Position numbers and translations under genes: made by a program
The notes under the pieces: generated by a model
Database searches by the model: none
What the model saw: only the letters and a program-made list of their open reading frames with translations
Told to the model about the DNA's origin: nothing
In this document: positions 24,145-36,402 of the stretch, piece after piece
How the letters are laid out: each line of letters begins with the position of its first letter
Numbering within the stretch: position 1 is the stretch's first letter
Assembly: GCA_963854735.1 (NCBI GenBank)
Contig: OY978097.1
Location: forward strand, 1,798,001 to 1,862,000
Reading direction: 5' to 3'
Source of the DNA: Marvania coccoides
Lineage: Eukaryota > Chlorophyta > Trebouxiophyceae > Chlorellales > Chlorellaceae
Length of the DNA: 64,000 nucleotides

Positions 24145-24376
24145 AAATGGCGCTTTTTTAATAGCAGGGCTCGTGTAAGAAGCCATGCAGCAATCTCCAG
24201 GCGTACGACTTCCCAAAACACTCTCCCACACACCGTTGTTATTTCTCGAGTGCTTTTTTTCAACATTTTACATGAGATCACAGCATTCACGCGATGCACC
24301 AAAGGCAATCAGAGAAAAATCAAGAAGAAAATGCCGGCAAAATTCATCAATCGTTCACTGCTGCTGTACTTATTTT
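24145..24376. other. Convergent gap, JmjC gene / eIF3g
   Basis: A 232-base AT-rich gap between two convergent stop codons holds both 3' UTRs. Nothing else seen. Confidence 0.5.
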
Positions 24377-25219
24377 CTAGTACCCAGGCCTAGGCTCCCG
24401 CGGCTGGCTGAATTGCACCGACAGAATGAGGTTGGCGTAGCCGTAGCCATCCAGTTTGTTGATGGCGCGCTGCGCGTCCTCGCGGTGGATGAAGTTGACG
24501 AACGCAAAGCCGCGGCTTTCACCAGTCTCCCGGTCCTTGGCGATGAAAATGCGCTGCACGGGGCCGAACGCGCCAAACAGCTCGAACAGGTCCGCCTCGG
24601 TGACGTCCTCCGACAGGTTGGTGACGCGCACGGAGTTCTCGTCGCGGCGCTTGTGCATGGGGTCTTCCCCGCCGCCAGGGGCGCGGTTGCGCAGCGACGG
24701 CGGCACCCAGCTGCCGGGCTTGGCGCCGGGGGGCGGCAGGGAGCCGCCCGGGCCGTCGTCCTCTGGCGGCCGTTCCGGCTCCAGCAGCCCCTTGGCCGCC
24801 AGCAGCTGCCGCTCCATGCGCTTCTTGTACAACATGTCTCGCAGGGACATGGCGGCGGCCTTGTTGTCTGTGCCCGCCATCGCGATCTGGAAGTCGGGCT
24901 TCTTCTCCTCCTCGCGCTTCTGGCGGATGCGCTCGAAGGGGATCTCCTCGTTGGCCTGGCCCGTGATGGCGTCGGTGGCGCGCTCAGTGAGGGCGTCGCC
25001 GAATTTTCGCCAGTTCTTCCGTCGGTCCACCGCGCTGTCGTACACCCGCCGCTCGATTTTCACCACCCGCGTCTTGGTGGTGCGCTTCATCACCTCGCCC
25101 TTGTCGTTCCGGTAGTAGTCCACCTTTGTCATGATCCCCTTGCCGTCGGGCCCGCTCGTCGTGGAGGGAGGCAGCTCCTCCTCCTCTTCGAGCAAGTCTC
25201 CCCATCGATTTGCCCCCAT
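24377..25219 (-). CDS. Translation initiation factor eIF3 subunit G
   Basis: One exon, 280 residues, the only intronless larger gene here. It opens MGANRWGDLLEEEEELPP and has the eIF3g N-terminal domain (RRVYDSAVDRRKNWRKFGDA). An RRM fills residues about 195-272, with RNP2 VRVTNLSEDV and RNP1 RGFAFVNF. eIF3g binds eIF3i in the eIF3 complex on the 40S subunit and helps scanning and reinitiation. The CCHC zinc knuckle known from other eIF3g proteins is not visible: the middle segment has no matching cysteines and reads SLRDMLYKKRMERQLLAAKG instead. It is divergent from the CSB gene. Confidence 0.92.
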   Translation of the reverse strand: MGANRWGDLLEEEEELPPSTTSGPDGKGIMTKVDYYRNDKGEVMKRTTKTRVVKIERRVYDSAVDRRKNWRKFGDALTERATDAITGQANEEIPFERIRQKREEEKKPDFQIAMAGTDNKAAAMSLRDMLYKKRMERQLLAAKGLLEPERPPEDDGPGGSLPPPGAKPGSWVPPSLRNRAPGGGEDPMHKRRDENSVRVTNLSEDVTEADLFELFGAFGPVQRIFIAKDRETGESRGFAFVNFIHREDAQRAINKLDGYGYANLILSVQFSQPREPRPGY

Positions 25220-25590
25220 TTTTTCCCCTAAAAGAAGATGATGCTCGCCCGGGTTTTAAATTTGATGAATTGTGCGTGTGTTTGATTTCTAAAAGCAAAC
25301 GTGCGGCGGCGCAGTAAAGCGGGTCAAGAGACAAGTATTAATAAAATTTCTAAAGCGAACGGACACCTCAGTTTCTGCAACACACAAAAATCGCCGCCTG
25401 AAAAAATAAATGTACCTTTTTCGTACCTCGCCAATAAATAAATAAATTTGCCTCTATACTCTTCATTTTTGCGTCCATTAAAAAAAAAGTTGAAATGGGC
25501 ATGATTTTATCGCTTCTTTCAGCCTGACACGGCCACGCATCCTCATGTTTCGTCACGCTTGACCACAAATTTCAACCTCAAATCCCTCAG
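25220..25590. promoter_or_regulatory. Shared divergent promoter, eIF3g / CSB
   Basis: A 371-base AT-rich gap lies between two head-to-head starts. No recognisable site. The role is inferred from arrangement. Confidence 0.4.
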
Positions 25591-28500
25591 ATGGACGACC
25601 AGCCCACGGGCGCCGAGGCTGCCGCGCTGCAGGATGTGGGCGCCACCGCCGTGGACGCGGCCTCCCTCGAGCAGAACATCCTGCGCCAGGTGGAGCAGGC
25701 CACCGCAACCGGCGCTGGCGGCGCTGCCACAATTGCAGACGCCCAGCTGGAGCAGCTGTGGGCGGTGCGACGCGAGGTGCGGGCGGTACGGGCCGCCATT
25801 CAGCGCATGGAGCGCCCCCCAGACGAGGCGGAGGGTAGTGCAGCGGCAGGGGAAAGCGCTGGTGCTGAACTGCCGCAGCCGGCCCCTCTGGAGCGCGGAG
25901 AGCTGCACCAAGCGGTGATGCGGGAGCGGTTGGCGGGCTTGGAGGCGGAGGCAGCCCAGCTCGAGCATGCTCTGGCCGCCATGGGGGCTGCCGCCCCGCC
26001 GGTCCAACCGACAGCGGAGGAGCTGCAGCAGGTGCTGCTGCAGAGCGAAAGGAGCGGGAGAGGGCGGAGCGGGAAGAAGCCCAAGAATAAGGCTGCCACG
26101 GTGCAGTTCGACCTGGAAGAAGCGGACCTGTTTGAGACGGCAGCGGCTGCGGCAGCCGGGAAAAAAGCCTCGCTGGTGGAGACCGAGAGAGACCGCCTCA
26201 TTCGCCTGGTACGCTACTTTTAATTAAAGCTTACTATTGCTTTATTTTTATTGAAAACACCTGAAAATTGAATTTTGCACATATTAATTTCGTGTTTCTT
26301 CAACTGTAGGGCGTTTTGACGCCTTTTGACCGTCTTGGAGGGTTTGAGCGGCGGGTGGAGGGCGCACCAGGCGCAGGCGCTGCTTCAGGGGTGTCTGAGG
26401 AGGCTGCAGCAGCGTCCATTGCGCGGGTGGGCGAACGGGTGCGGCAGATTCGCGAGGAGCGGCATCAAACTCAACTCCTGGATGCATCGGAGCTGCCGCG
26501 GCCGCAGCGGCAGGCCAGGAGGGTCGATGAAGGTTTTTGGCGCGCTTCAGCATCTGGCTCGGTGGCTGTGCCCAAGAAACGGCGGGTGAGCACGCTGCCG
26601 AGGGAGGCAGGGGGCCGGCAGCGGCGGCGGCGATGCCAGCAGCAACCGACCTCTGATGCAGAGTTTAGTGGGTCTGAGGACGAGGAACAGGAAGGAGGCA
26701 GCGACATAGGCAACAGCAGCGACGATGACGAGGAGCTGACTGAGATTTTGGACGCTACTGGGCGGTTCGATGACGCAGATGACGAGGCGTACCGCAGGCG
26801 ACAAAAAGCTTACAAAAAGTCGCGCCGAAAGAGCGCCGCGGGTGCCCAGCGCCGCGGCACCTCCGCCTATGACGCCGAGGTCCCTGTAAGGGACGCCTCT
26901 GAAGGCTCAGAGCTGAAGGAGAAGGTAGGAGAAGGAGAAGACGGAGAGGAAAATTTGGCGGCCGGTGCAGCAGCAGCAGAGCGTCCTCCTGCGGACGTCG
27001 CTTTCCAGGGCGGGTTTCGGGTGCCAGGCGACATTTACGCCAAGCTGTTTGACTACCAGCGCACGGGCGTCAAGTGGCTGTGGGAGCTGCACACCCAGCG
27101 AGCTGGCGGAATCATTGGAGACGAAATGGGGCTGGGAAAGACCATTCAGATCGTGGCGTTTTTGGCGGGGCTGCACCACAGCGGCATGTTCAAGCCCACC
27201 CTCATCGTGGTTCCCGCCACGGTGCTCAACCAGTGGCTGCGGGAGTTGCGAGCCTGGTACCCTCCCTTCCGAGTGGCCATTCTCCACGACAGCGCGGCGC
27301 CCGTGGGGCAGCGCGGCGCGGGGGCCGCTGTCGGGCGCGCCGCGCTAGTGCGCCGCATCGCCGCATGCGACACTGGCATCCTGCTGACGACGTATGAGCA
27401 GCTGCGGCTGCGGCGGGGGGAGCTGCTGGGCGTGGCGTGGGGGTGTGCGATCCTGGATGAGGGCCACAAGATCCGCAACCCCGACGCAGAGATCACGCTA
27501 GTAGCCAAGCAGCTCCCCACGGTGCACCGCCTCATTATGACGGGGTCCCCCATCCAAAATCGACTCACTGAGCTGTGGTCTCTCTTCGACTTCGTGTTCC
27601 CAGGCAAGTTGGGCACGCTGCCAGTGTTCCAGGCGGAGTTTGCGGTGCCCATTCAGATCGGGGGATACACCAACGCCTCCCCGCTGCAAGTGGCAGCCGC
27701 CTACCGCTGCGCCGTGGTGCTGCGCGACCTCATCTCGCCCTACCTGCTGCGCCGCCGCAAGGCTGACGTGGCGAAGGCTCTGCCCAAGAAGACCGAGCGC
27801 GTGCTGTTTTGTTCTTTGACCCAGGATCAGCGTGACATGTACCGCTCGTACTTGGCCAGTAAAGAGCTGGGGGACATCCTGGCGGGCAACCGCGCGGCGC
27901 TGGCCGGCATCGACGTGCTGCGCAAGATCTGCAATCACCCCGACCTGCTGGAGCGCGCCAAGTGGGAGGCGACGGCGAGTTATGGCGCGCCGGAGCGCTC
28001 GGGGAAGCTGATGGTGCTGCAGCGGGTGCTGGAGCACTGGCACGAGGCGGGGCACAAGTGAGTTGTATAATGGGTTGCGTACTTTTGGGTTAGCAATTTG
28101 TGGCCTAAATGCTATTTGTATCACTCGATTATTTTTTGAAACTAATATAACTAAAAATTCCACCCCCTTCACAACAACAAAACAGGGCCTTGATCTTCAC
28201 CCAGACGCAGCAGATGCTGGACATTCTGGAGCGGCTGGTCATCTCCCGCGGGTGGCGCCACCACCGCCTGGACGGCGGCACCCCCATCGCCTCCCGCCCC
28301 CGTCTCATTGACGATTTCAACAACAACCCCGAGATCTTCGTGTTCCTGCTGACCACCAGGGTGGGCGGGCTGGGGATCAACCTCACGGGTGCCAACCGCT
28401 GCGTCATTTTCGACCCGGACTGGAACCCTTCCACCGACGCCCAAGCGAGGGAGCGGGCGTGGCGCATTGGGCAGTCCCGCGAGGTCACTGTGTACCGGCT

Positions 28501-29584
28501 CATCACCAGCGGCACCATCGAGGAGAAGGTGTACCACCGGCAGGTGTATAAGCAGTTTCTGACGGAGCGGGTGCTGTCAGACCCCCGCCAGAAGCGGTTT
28601 TTCAAGGCCCGGGACCTGGCGGACCTGTTCACGCTGGGGGATGAGTACGCGGAGGGCACCGAGACGGCGGAGATCTTCGCTACGCTGGACACCGAGATCC
28701 GAGCGGAGGACCTGCCGGCTGAGGCGGAAGGCAACGGCGGCGGCGGCGACACTGGCGGGGAGGGAGCAGCGGTGGCAGCAGCAGCAAGGGGTGTGCGAAG
28801 AGAGGGGACGCCTAGTGATCAGGATGAGTACCGAAGCGGTGCCGAGGATGGGGCGAGCTTTGGCGCGAGGATAGAGCAGCAGCAGCCAGCGGTGGCGGCG
28901 GCAGCAGCGCCAACTGATGACGTTCCTAATACTGCCAGTGAGGCAGCGGGCGGCGGTGGAGATGCAAAAATTTTGCGGGATTTGTTTGAAGGCACCGGGG
29001 TGCACGCAGCGCTGGACCACGACAAGATTGAGGGCGCGCATGACCCTTCCCACCGCATGGCTGAGCGCGAGGCCACGAAAATTGCCGCCAAAGCGGCTGC
29101 AGCGCTGCGCCAGTCGCGCATGCAGCTGCAGACCGCCCCTGTCAATCAGCCCACCTGGACGGGGCGGTCAGGGGCCGCGGGGGCGCCGCGATTCGGCAGC
29201 ACCGCCCGGCCGTCGCTGCCGGCTGGCCGAGGCAGCGGCGGCGGCGGAGGGGGGCGGTTTGGTGGCGGCGCTGCTGCCGGTGGAGGCGCGCCGCGCAGCT
29301 CAGACCTCCTGGCGCAGGTGCGGCAGCGCCAGGCTGCGGCTGTTGCGGCAGCCACGCCAGAGGTGTCTCGAGCTCGCACGATGGCCGAGCGCATCGCCGA
29401 GTTTCTGCACCGAAAGGGAGGGGCTGCTACCTCTGACGATGTGGCGGCCGCGTTCCGGCGAGAGGTGGGGGCTGGAGACGCGGCGCTGTTCCGTGGGGTG
29501 CTCAAGCAGGTGGCCAAGCTGGAGCGGCGCATGGGCGGCAAAGTGTGGGCGCTGCGTGAGGAATTTTTGATAACCTCTACTTGA
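25591..29584 (+). CDS. CSB/ERCC6/RAD26 SNF2-family repair ATPase
   Basis: Three exons (25591-26208, 26310-28057, 28186-29584) give 1254 residues. An N-terminal coiled and acidic region precedes the SNF2 motor: [20 protein letters not shown], motif [10 protein letters not shown] (about 476-483), DEGH (about 588), [20 protein letters not shown], and in the second lobe [17 protein letters not shown] and [17 protein letters not shown] (about 870-885). The order and the KVPG-like lead-in ([15 protein letters not shown]) match CSB/RAD26. CSB rescues RNA polymerase II stalled at lesions and starts transcription-coupled repair. The C-terminal segment ([16 protein letters not shown] to KVWALREEF) resembles the winged-helix end of CSB. 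Both introns are GT-AG. Confidence 0.93.
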
Positions 29585-30325
29585 GATTAGTAAATGATGA
29601 CGCCATTTTCAAATTTTCTTCTTTGAATGAATCTATCTTCTTTGTACCCATATTTTTACAATTTTTTTGTATCAATTTTTGAAGGTCAGAATAATTTCTC
29701 GTAACACTAACAGTCCAATAAGCAATAGAGTGCATCATATCTGAACCATTTACTCAGCTTGGCCTTCACTACGATGCGGACTCCTGGGCCTTCCCCTCCG
29801 TCGCATTGGTCTGCAATAGTGTCCGAAATACTTATAGCTGATAGCCGGCGTTGAGCGTGACGTGGACGGGGCGTTCGTAGGCTTGGGCGCAGGCCAGGCT
29901 AGATTACACCATGGGAGAGTCGATGATAGCAGCGTGGCAAGGGAAATAGTACGGAGTCGAGCCGTTGGAGACGAGCAGAGCAAAACGGCGACAAGAGCCT
30001 GGCGGTCTGCAGACCAGGGCCGAACGTACCCGGGGAAAACAGAAAGGTCTTTAGACATAATGGATCATGAGGGCGATGCTTATGATGGTGCCAAGCGACT
30101 TGGTGCTCTGTAGTAGTAGTTTTTTCGAAAACCGAAAAATTTGTAAGCGGCGAAAGCGGGTTGCGCCAACTGGTTATGATTTGATACTTAGAGCTGGCAC
30201 AAAGAGATAAATAGTTGCAAATAAATAATTTATTGGAGAAAAATAAAATATTGATAAAGAGGAAAATGCAGCCGCCGCCTCAACCAAAAATGAAAAAGAA
30301 CACCCTCATTATAAGTAAGAACAGT

Positions 30326-30362
30326 CCCCCCCCTACCCCCCCCCACCCCCACCCCCACCCCC
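30326..30362 (+). repeat. C-rich simple repeat
   Basis: A run of C broken by single A or T, settling into acccccaccccc units. Polypyrimidine microsatellite; no further role is visible. Confidence 0.85.
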
Positions 30363-30419
30363 AGTCACCGTCAAGGTTTGGACCCCCCAGTCGCCGTCAA
30401 GGCAGCATGCCTTCATTAA

Positions 30420-30790
30420 ATGAGGTGGGCGGTGTTTTTATTTCTTGGCAAAGCGGCCGCAGGGAGAGGAGAGGCCTTCTCAATAATGCACCTGATCGCC
30501 TGGTGCACTGATTGCGCTGTCGACTGGGCGGAATTCTGCTGCTGGGACGAGGACGAGACTATCATCGTCGCAATTTGGACTTTGAAGATACTAAATCTAC
30601 CGGAAGAAGGCAAGACATTGTTACCTGTCGTGTCTTTGTGTGTGAGGTTTCTAACCCTATCGGACTCTTTGCAATTCATATTCGCATTTGGAAACGTCCC
30701 AGGCGGTTACCGCCGGCGAGAGCAGAGACTTGTGAATACTTTGGTTTTCTCATTTAATCCGAGTCACCCATACAACGCGTCTCATTAACG
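30420..30790 (+). pseudogene. Possible decayed transposon fragment (Helitron Rep-like)
   Basis: Two overlapping plus-strand frames (30420-30788 and 30512-30757) each carry pieces that loosely recall Helitron replication-protein motifs: RRQDIVTCRVFVCEV in one frame, and AFGNVPGG and QRLVNTLVFSF in the other. The order is right for a frameshifted relic, but every match is short and the HxH catalytic pair is not visible. It could equally be chance. No terminal sequences of an element were found. Confidence 0.2.
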
Positions 30791-31107
30791 AGTTCCACCA
30801 AAACAAGAGCTCGTGCAATGTCCACGTATATAGTTTATAGCCATTAAGCCGCCTTAGACACAGCAGCATTTGAATGCTGTGGCACAACCAGAAGCACGTT
30901 TCTGTGGCCACCATCACGATTCCCACCCATTGGCGAGCGCGTACGCTACCTCGCATGATCTAAAGTCTACGTAGAGCTCCTTCAAACCACGAACACCCGG
31001 TTTCGCTGGATTTTTTTTGAATAAATCGAATCCGACATCTAGTGCGACTAGCCCTTATTTTTTTTCAAAACGACGCTGCACCCTCATTCTGCCTACGTAC
31101 AGAACCA

Positions 31108-34100
31108 ATGATTCCACACCCCTCCCCCACGGGGCCAGACTGCGTGTCAGACCTGGACCCTACTTCTACGTTTGTCGCCAAGGCACTCTTGAACCGCTCT
31201 CTGCACCTGCACCCCGTCTCAGAAGGCCTGTCACGTAAGCCCCCACCCCTCTCCTGCTTCCAGCCTGCGCCACCAGCCCCACCCCACACCCATTTTTTCA
31301 CCTACCCCTACCATCCAAAACTAACAACGACTTCACCTCGTTCAAAATTGCAGTTGAGCCCAAAACACCGCACTGCTCGCTCGGACCGGACGCCGACGTC
31401 GACTCCGACGTAGCGCTGGTGCAGGCCGCCGACTTGTACGCCGCTGGCGAGTACCTGGAGGCCGTAGAGCTGTGCCAGCAGCTGGCTGCCGCCTCGCATC
31501 CCCGCCAGGCAGAAGTGCTGGTGCTGCTGGGCGCAGCCTTCTACCAGCTGGGCCACCACGACCACAGCGTCGCCGCCAACGCGGCCGCCATCTCCCTCAA
31601 CCCTTCCCTCGCTGAAGCCCACGCCAACCTGGCAAACTCGCTGCAGCAGATGGGCGCCCTTGACCTCGCCATTTCATACTACGGCACCGCGCTGCGGCTG
31701 AAGCCCGACTTCACGGACGCCTACGCCAACCTCGCGGTGGCGTGCAGGCAGCGCGGGTGGGCGGGGCAGGCCGCCCAGGCGTACAGGGCTGCCCTATCCA
31801 TTGACCCCACGCTCACCGGCGTGCACTGCGGGCTGGGCGACCTGCTGCGGGTACAAGGCGAGGCTGGGCGGGCCGCCGCCGAGCAGTGCTACCGCGCAGC
31901 GCTGGGGGCGGACCCGCGCTGCGGAGAAGCCTTCCGAGGGCTGGGAGACTGCTCGCGAGAGGCCGGGGCGCTGGAGCGCGCAGAGGAATGCTACCGGCGG
32001 GCGCTAGCGGCGGGCGCGGCCACCGTGGAGACGTACTCCGGGCTGGGCATCGCGCTGCGGGGGCTGCGCCGCATGGCTGAGGCTGAAGAGGCGTTTATGG
32101 CCACAGTGCAGCTGCGCCCCGGGTGCCACCTGGCCCTAGGCAACCTTGCGGGGGCCTACTACGAGAACTCCAAGCTGGAGGCGGCTGTCACCGCCTACCG
32201 CCGCGCCCTGGCGGCCAACCCCAATTTTCTGGAAGCGCTAAACAACCTTGGAAACGCCCTGCGCCAGCTGGGGCGGCTGGAGGAGGCGGTGGTGTGCTAC
32301 TCCGCGTGCATTCAGAAGCAGCTAGCGGCGCTGCCGCAAGGTCGGCCTGCCGCGGACACCGCCGCCGCCCCCAGGCTGGGCGTGGCTTATAACAACCTAG
32401 GCGGCGTTCTGAAGCTGATGAACAGACCAGCTGAGTGCATCGTGGCGTACGAGCACGTGGCGCTGCTGCAGCCTCAAGCCGCCGAGGGGTGGATGAACCT
32501 GGGGTCGGCTTACAAAGACGCAGGGCGGCACGAAGAGGCGATGGCAGCGTACCGTCGCGCGTTGGCCCTTCGGCCGGCCTTCCCCGAGGCCTTCGCCAAC
32601 CTGGTGCATTCGATGAGCTGCGTGTGCGAGTGGCACGACCGCGAGGAGATGTTCACCGCGCTGGAGGCGGCTGTGAAGCAGGAGCTGGCCGACGGGAAGC
32701 TGCCGTCAGTGCAGCCCTTCCACGCCCTAGCCTACCCTTTTAGCGCGGAGCTCGCGCTGGAGATCGGCAGGCGGTACGCGTTTGAGTGCATGGCGGCCGC
32801 CCGCGCGCTGCTGAGGGCTGCTGACCCCGGGAGCGATGCCCGCCAAGAGGAAGGACTGTTGCTGCCGCTGCCGCACCCGCCGGCCGCGGCGCTGCGCCCT
32901 GGGGAGCGCCTGCGCGTGGGTTACGTGTCTTCCGACTTTGGCAATCACCCCTTGGCCCATCTCATGGGCTCGGTGTTCGGTCTGCAAGACAGGTCGGCGG
33001 TAGAAGTGTTCTGCTACGCTCTGAGCCCTGACGACGGGTCGGAGTGGCGGCGCCGCGTGGCCGACGAGGCCGAACACTTTTTGGACGTGTCCTCTTGGGA
33101 CTCGCTGGCCGTGGCGCGTCGCATCGCCGCCGATGGCGTTCATGTCGCCGTCAACCTCAACGGCTTCACCAAGGGAGCGCGCAACGAGATCTTCGCGCTG
33201 CGCCCCGCCCCCGTGCAGGCCTCCCTGCTGGGCTTCCCCGCCACCATGGGCGCAGACTTTATTCCCTGGGTCATTCTGGACAAGCAGGTGTGCCCCAGCG
33301 AGAGCCGGGCCTGCTACAGCGAGTCGGTGGCCTATATGCCGGACTCGTACTTTGTCAACGACTACCGCCGTGGCCACCCCGACGTGCTGGAGCGCGAGGG
33401 CGGCGCGGCGGCAGTGACCCGAGCTGACGTAGGTCTGCCAGAGGACAAGGTCGTCTTTTCGTGCTTCAATCAGGTAAATTGAAACGGATCGAGACGCGAT
33501 GTTAGGGACCTGTTAACGTTTTTGGTTTGAAATGCCCTCTAAACCTCAAATATCTCCGACTTATTTTCCCTCGCCTAATTTTTTCTTGTTTCTGCAGCTG
33601 TACAAGATGGACCCCGAGATCTTCTCGGTGTGGTGCTCCGTACTAAAGCGCGTGCCCAACAGCGTGCTGTGGCTGCTACGGTTCCCCCCCGCCGGCGAGG
33701 CCCGTGTTCGCTCAGAAGCAGCCGCCCGCGGCATCGACCCCTCCCGCATCATTTTCACCGACGTGGCGCCCAAACCGCTGCACATCGCACGCAGCGGGCT
33801 GGCAGATGTGTTCCTGGACACCCCCACCTGCAACGCGCACACCACCGCTTGCGATGTGTTGTGGGCGGGCACGCCCATCGTTACCTGCCCTGGCCAGCGC
33901 ATGGCCTCCCGTGTGGCGGCCTCACTGTGCCGGGCCACGGGCCTGGGCGACGCTATGGTGGTGGAAAGCATGGAGGAGTACGAGGAGCGCGCAGTGCGGC
34001 TGGGAAACGACGGCGATGAGCGGAGGGCGCTGAGAGACGCGCTGCGGGAGGCGCGCACGTCGTGCGCGCTGTTTGACATCCACAAATGGGTGTCTGGCCT

Positions 34101-34170
34101 GGACCGGGTGCTGCTGCGCATGTGGGAGATTCACTGCGAGGGAAAAGGCCCTAGAGACTTTGAAATTTGA
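31108..34170 (+). CDS. O-GlcNAc transferase, SECRET AGENT/OGT type
   Basis: Three exons (31108-31234, 31354-33473, 33598-34170) give 939 residues. Residues about 50-410 are a run of tetratricopeptide repeats (for example SLAEAHANLANSLQQMGALD and FLEALNNLGNALRQLG). The GT41 catalytic half begins near 558: RVGYVSSDFGNHP (His574), VFCYALSPDDG, NLNGFTKGARNEIFALRPAP, then LKRVPNSVLWLLRFP, IIFTDVAPK and DVFLDTPTCNAHTTACDVLW. These fit OGT and plant SEC more closely than SPINDLY. OGT puts single GlcNAc on Ser/Thr of nuclear and cytosolic proteins. The start is the first ATG of the exon; the upstream GTG extension is rejected. Introns are GT-AG. Confidence 0.93.
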
Positions 34171-35213
34171 CGTCTTTAGTTATCAAACATTACACAGGAT
34201 GCACGACCAGAAACTCATGGCATAAATGCAGTTCTGTTTAATGCTTTATACGTTCATTACCAACACGTGCCGCAATCACGTATACTACTTCTAACCCAAA
34301 CACTACCAACTTGCCAATGCTTCAAAACCAACGCACGAGCGATACGATGTACATATTCCCCCCCCCCCCCCATCCGATAGGCTTTGCTTCATTAAAAAAC
34401 CCCACCTTTATTTGTTTTGCTTGTTTCATACCTTGGGTTTCTTTTTCCTTTCCGCTGATGTTTTATAAAGGCTGTGGCCTATTTTCTGTTTACCCTTTTT
34501 TCCTTTTTTCCGTTTGGAATTTTGCATTTTCCCATGACTGACTTTGCAACTGCAAGTCCTTCTGAAACGCATGAAACTTTTTTTTTTAATCAAATTTGCA
34601 CGTCCTCTTCTTTCTTTCTGCCTTTCTTTTCTTCTTGCATTATTTTTTGGTTCTTTGTTGTTAGTTAATCAAAATAATTACATTTTTCGTTTTTTGACGT
34701 TCCTTGCATTTTTAGGTTATATCCTTATCAGGGCTCTAGACGGCGCTATAAGTGGGCAGCGCTGTCCAGTTTGCATTGAAATATCACCCATTCATTCATT
34801 CATTCCCTCTTCTTACTTGTACATGAGACGAACGGAAACCTTAATATAGTAGCTGTAGTATTAGCATTTATTTTGATGAAAATAAACCTCATTTAGCCTC
34901 TGTAATATCAAGTAGACATAGACGCTGTCGCCCATGAATTTTCTCCATGCATGGGCATGCCTGCTTCTCCTACGTGGGCAGTCACGCCCCAAGCAACTTC
35001 TCCTGTCGGCTAAGGTTGCCTGAGAGCATCTCCGGTTTTGTGAGATAAATATCTCCCGCTTTCCAGCACCCGTTTTGTTGGGACGAAGACATGATGCACA
35101 CATTTTCCAAACATATTCGCATATTTTTATTGATACAGAACGGTGGTTTTGCAGAGAACATTTGCTCTTGTTCTTGGTCGCAAACGAGAAAAGCGCGTGG
35201 GAGGGATTTTCAG
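34171..35213. other. Intergenic, pyrimidine-rich, with C homopolymer
   Basis: About 1 kb, very T-rich on the plus strand (34380-34720), with a C run at about 34357-34370 and a cattcattc repeat at about 34790. It covers the OGT 3' region and the upstream part of the RING-CH gene. Small T-rich ORFs here (34311-34849) look like low-complexity artefacts. Confidence 0.5.
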
Positions 35214-36327
35214 ATGAACGCCTCTCCTCGACGGGGAGAGCCGAGCGGAGCTACTCAAGCGGGCCCTTCAGAAATTGATATGACGACAATAATAACGACC
35301 CAGGCAGCGCGCGAGGCCGCTCCTTTACTGGGTGAGTTTCGAGATTGGAGAATAATTAGAAGAACCGAAGCCTCGCTGCACACGCATCCAAAGCTTTGGG
35401 CCCCCCAATGCTGACCTCGAATCGTGCTGTTCCGCAGAGACCCGCGACGAGCCGGCCACGGCGTCCTCCAGCGATGAAGAACTGCCCTCCTTCAGGCAGC
35501 GTGTCTCCTCATTCTTCTCCAAAGGCTTCCCCTGGCGCTCAGGCGCGACGCCCGACGGCGACGCCGCCGCAGGCTCGCTCCAATCAGACCCAGGTGCCAG
35601 CAGCAGCGGCAGCGTCGCCACAGTGCCAGTGATAACAGAGCAGGCAGACGTTGAGGTGGGAGGTGAGATTTCACCGCAAAGCAGCGGGGGAGGGTCGCCA
35701 GAGGGGCGTGGGGGGGGCAGCACTTCTGCCACCCCCGTGTGCCTCATCTGCCTGGAGACCTTATCTCACGATGATTTTGCCTCCGGGCGGGCGATTTCGC
35801 TGGGCTGCAAATGCCGCGGCGATCTCGCCATGCGGCACCGCGACTGCGCGCAGAAATGGGCGCAAGTGAAGGATGACGGCCGTGGTGGACAGCCCGTGTG
35901 CGAGTTGTGCAAGCACCCAGTGCGAAACCTGCCGCCGCTGCCACCTCGGCCGCACCTCCGCCACTCGGCGCAAGCCCCCTCGCCCACCGCCGAGGAGGCG
36001 GCGTACGCGGACCAGATGGCGTTAGCCAGCTTCGTTCCCAACACCGCAGACCTTGTATTGGATTGTATTAGGGTGACTTGGGTGGCGATGATCGTTTCAA
36101 TATTGTTCTTCGAGGCATCCCTGGGCAGCGCGCTGTGGACGGGGCTGGTGGCGGGCGGCGCCTACGTGCTGATGGTGCGCGTCATGTACCGCCACCACTT
36201 CGAGGCGATGCGGGTGATGTACATGAATGAACAAGCGGCAGGAGCGTCGCCGGGCGAAGCGAGCGCCAATGGAGGGCCCAGGGAGCAGGGCCCGCCACCG
36301 CCACAAGTGTCGATAAACGTTGTTTAA
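35214..36327 (+). CDS. RING-CH (MARCH-like) membrane E3 ubiquitin ligase
   Basis: Two exons (35214-35331, 35438-36327) give 335 residues. The N-terminal 130 residues are Ser/Gly/Ala-rich and disordered. A RING-variant domain follows: C141LIC144, then GCKCRGDLAMRHRDCAQKW, closing with C194ELC197, in the C4HC3 order. Two transmembrane segments come next (LVLDCIRVTWVAMIVSILFF and ALWTGLVAGGAYVLMVRVMY), then a short Pro/Gly tail. Such proteins ubiquitinate membrane cargo. Two upstream in-frame ATGs (35091, 35094) would add 41 residues of unconvincing sequence, so the start is uncertain. A C homopolymer lies about 50 bases after the stop. Confidence 0.85.
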
Positions 36328-36375
36328 TTGCGACGGTGCTATAATAATGGATTTTTGTTGTTGTTTTTTCTTTCC

Positions 36376-36388
36376 CCCCCCCCCCCTT
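36376..36388 (+). repeat. C homopolymer in 3' region of the RING-CH gene
   Basis: An uninterrupted run of about 13 C about 50 bases downstream of the stop codon, on the sense strand, flanked by T-rich sequence. Confidence 0.85.
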
Positions 36389-36402
36389 TCGGCAAAATTT
36401 AC

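Larger units (their letters stand above)
29585..31107. other. Long intergenic region with decayed ORFs and simple repeats
   Basis: About 1.5 kb, one of the longest gaps. It holds a patch of more GC-rich, stop-broken sequence at 29750-30110, a C/A-rich simple repeat at 30326-30362, a 15-base repeat copied at 30362-30376 and 30388-30402 (cagtcaccgtcaagg and cagtcgccgtcaagg), and a possible transposon relic at about 30420-30790. It should also contain the OGT promoter. No intact gene was found. Confidence 0.5.

Noticed and set aside
34311..34849. T-rich small ORFs in the gap after OGT
   Set aside because: Phe/Leu/Ser runs from a pyrimidine-rich gap, with no coding-like composition.
35091..35213. 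Upstream ATGs for the RING-CH protein
   Set aside because: The added 41 residues look like translated 5' UTR; kept only as an alternative.
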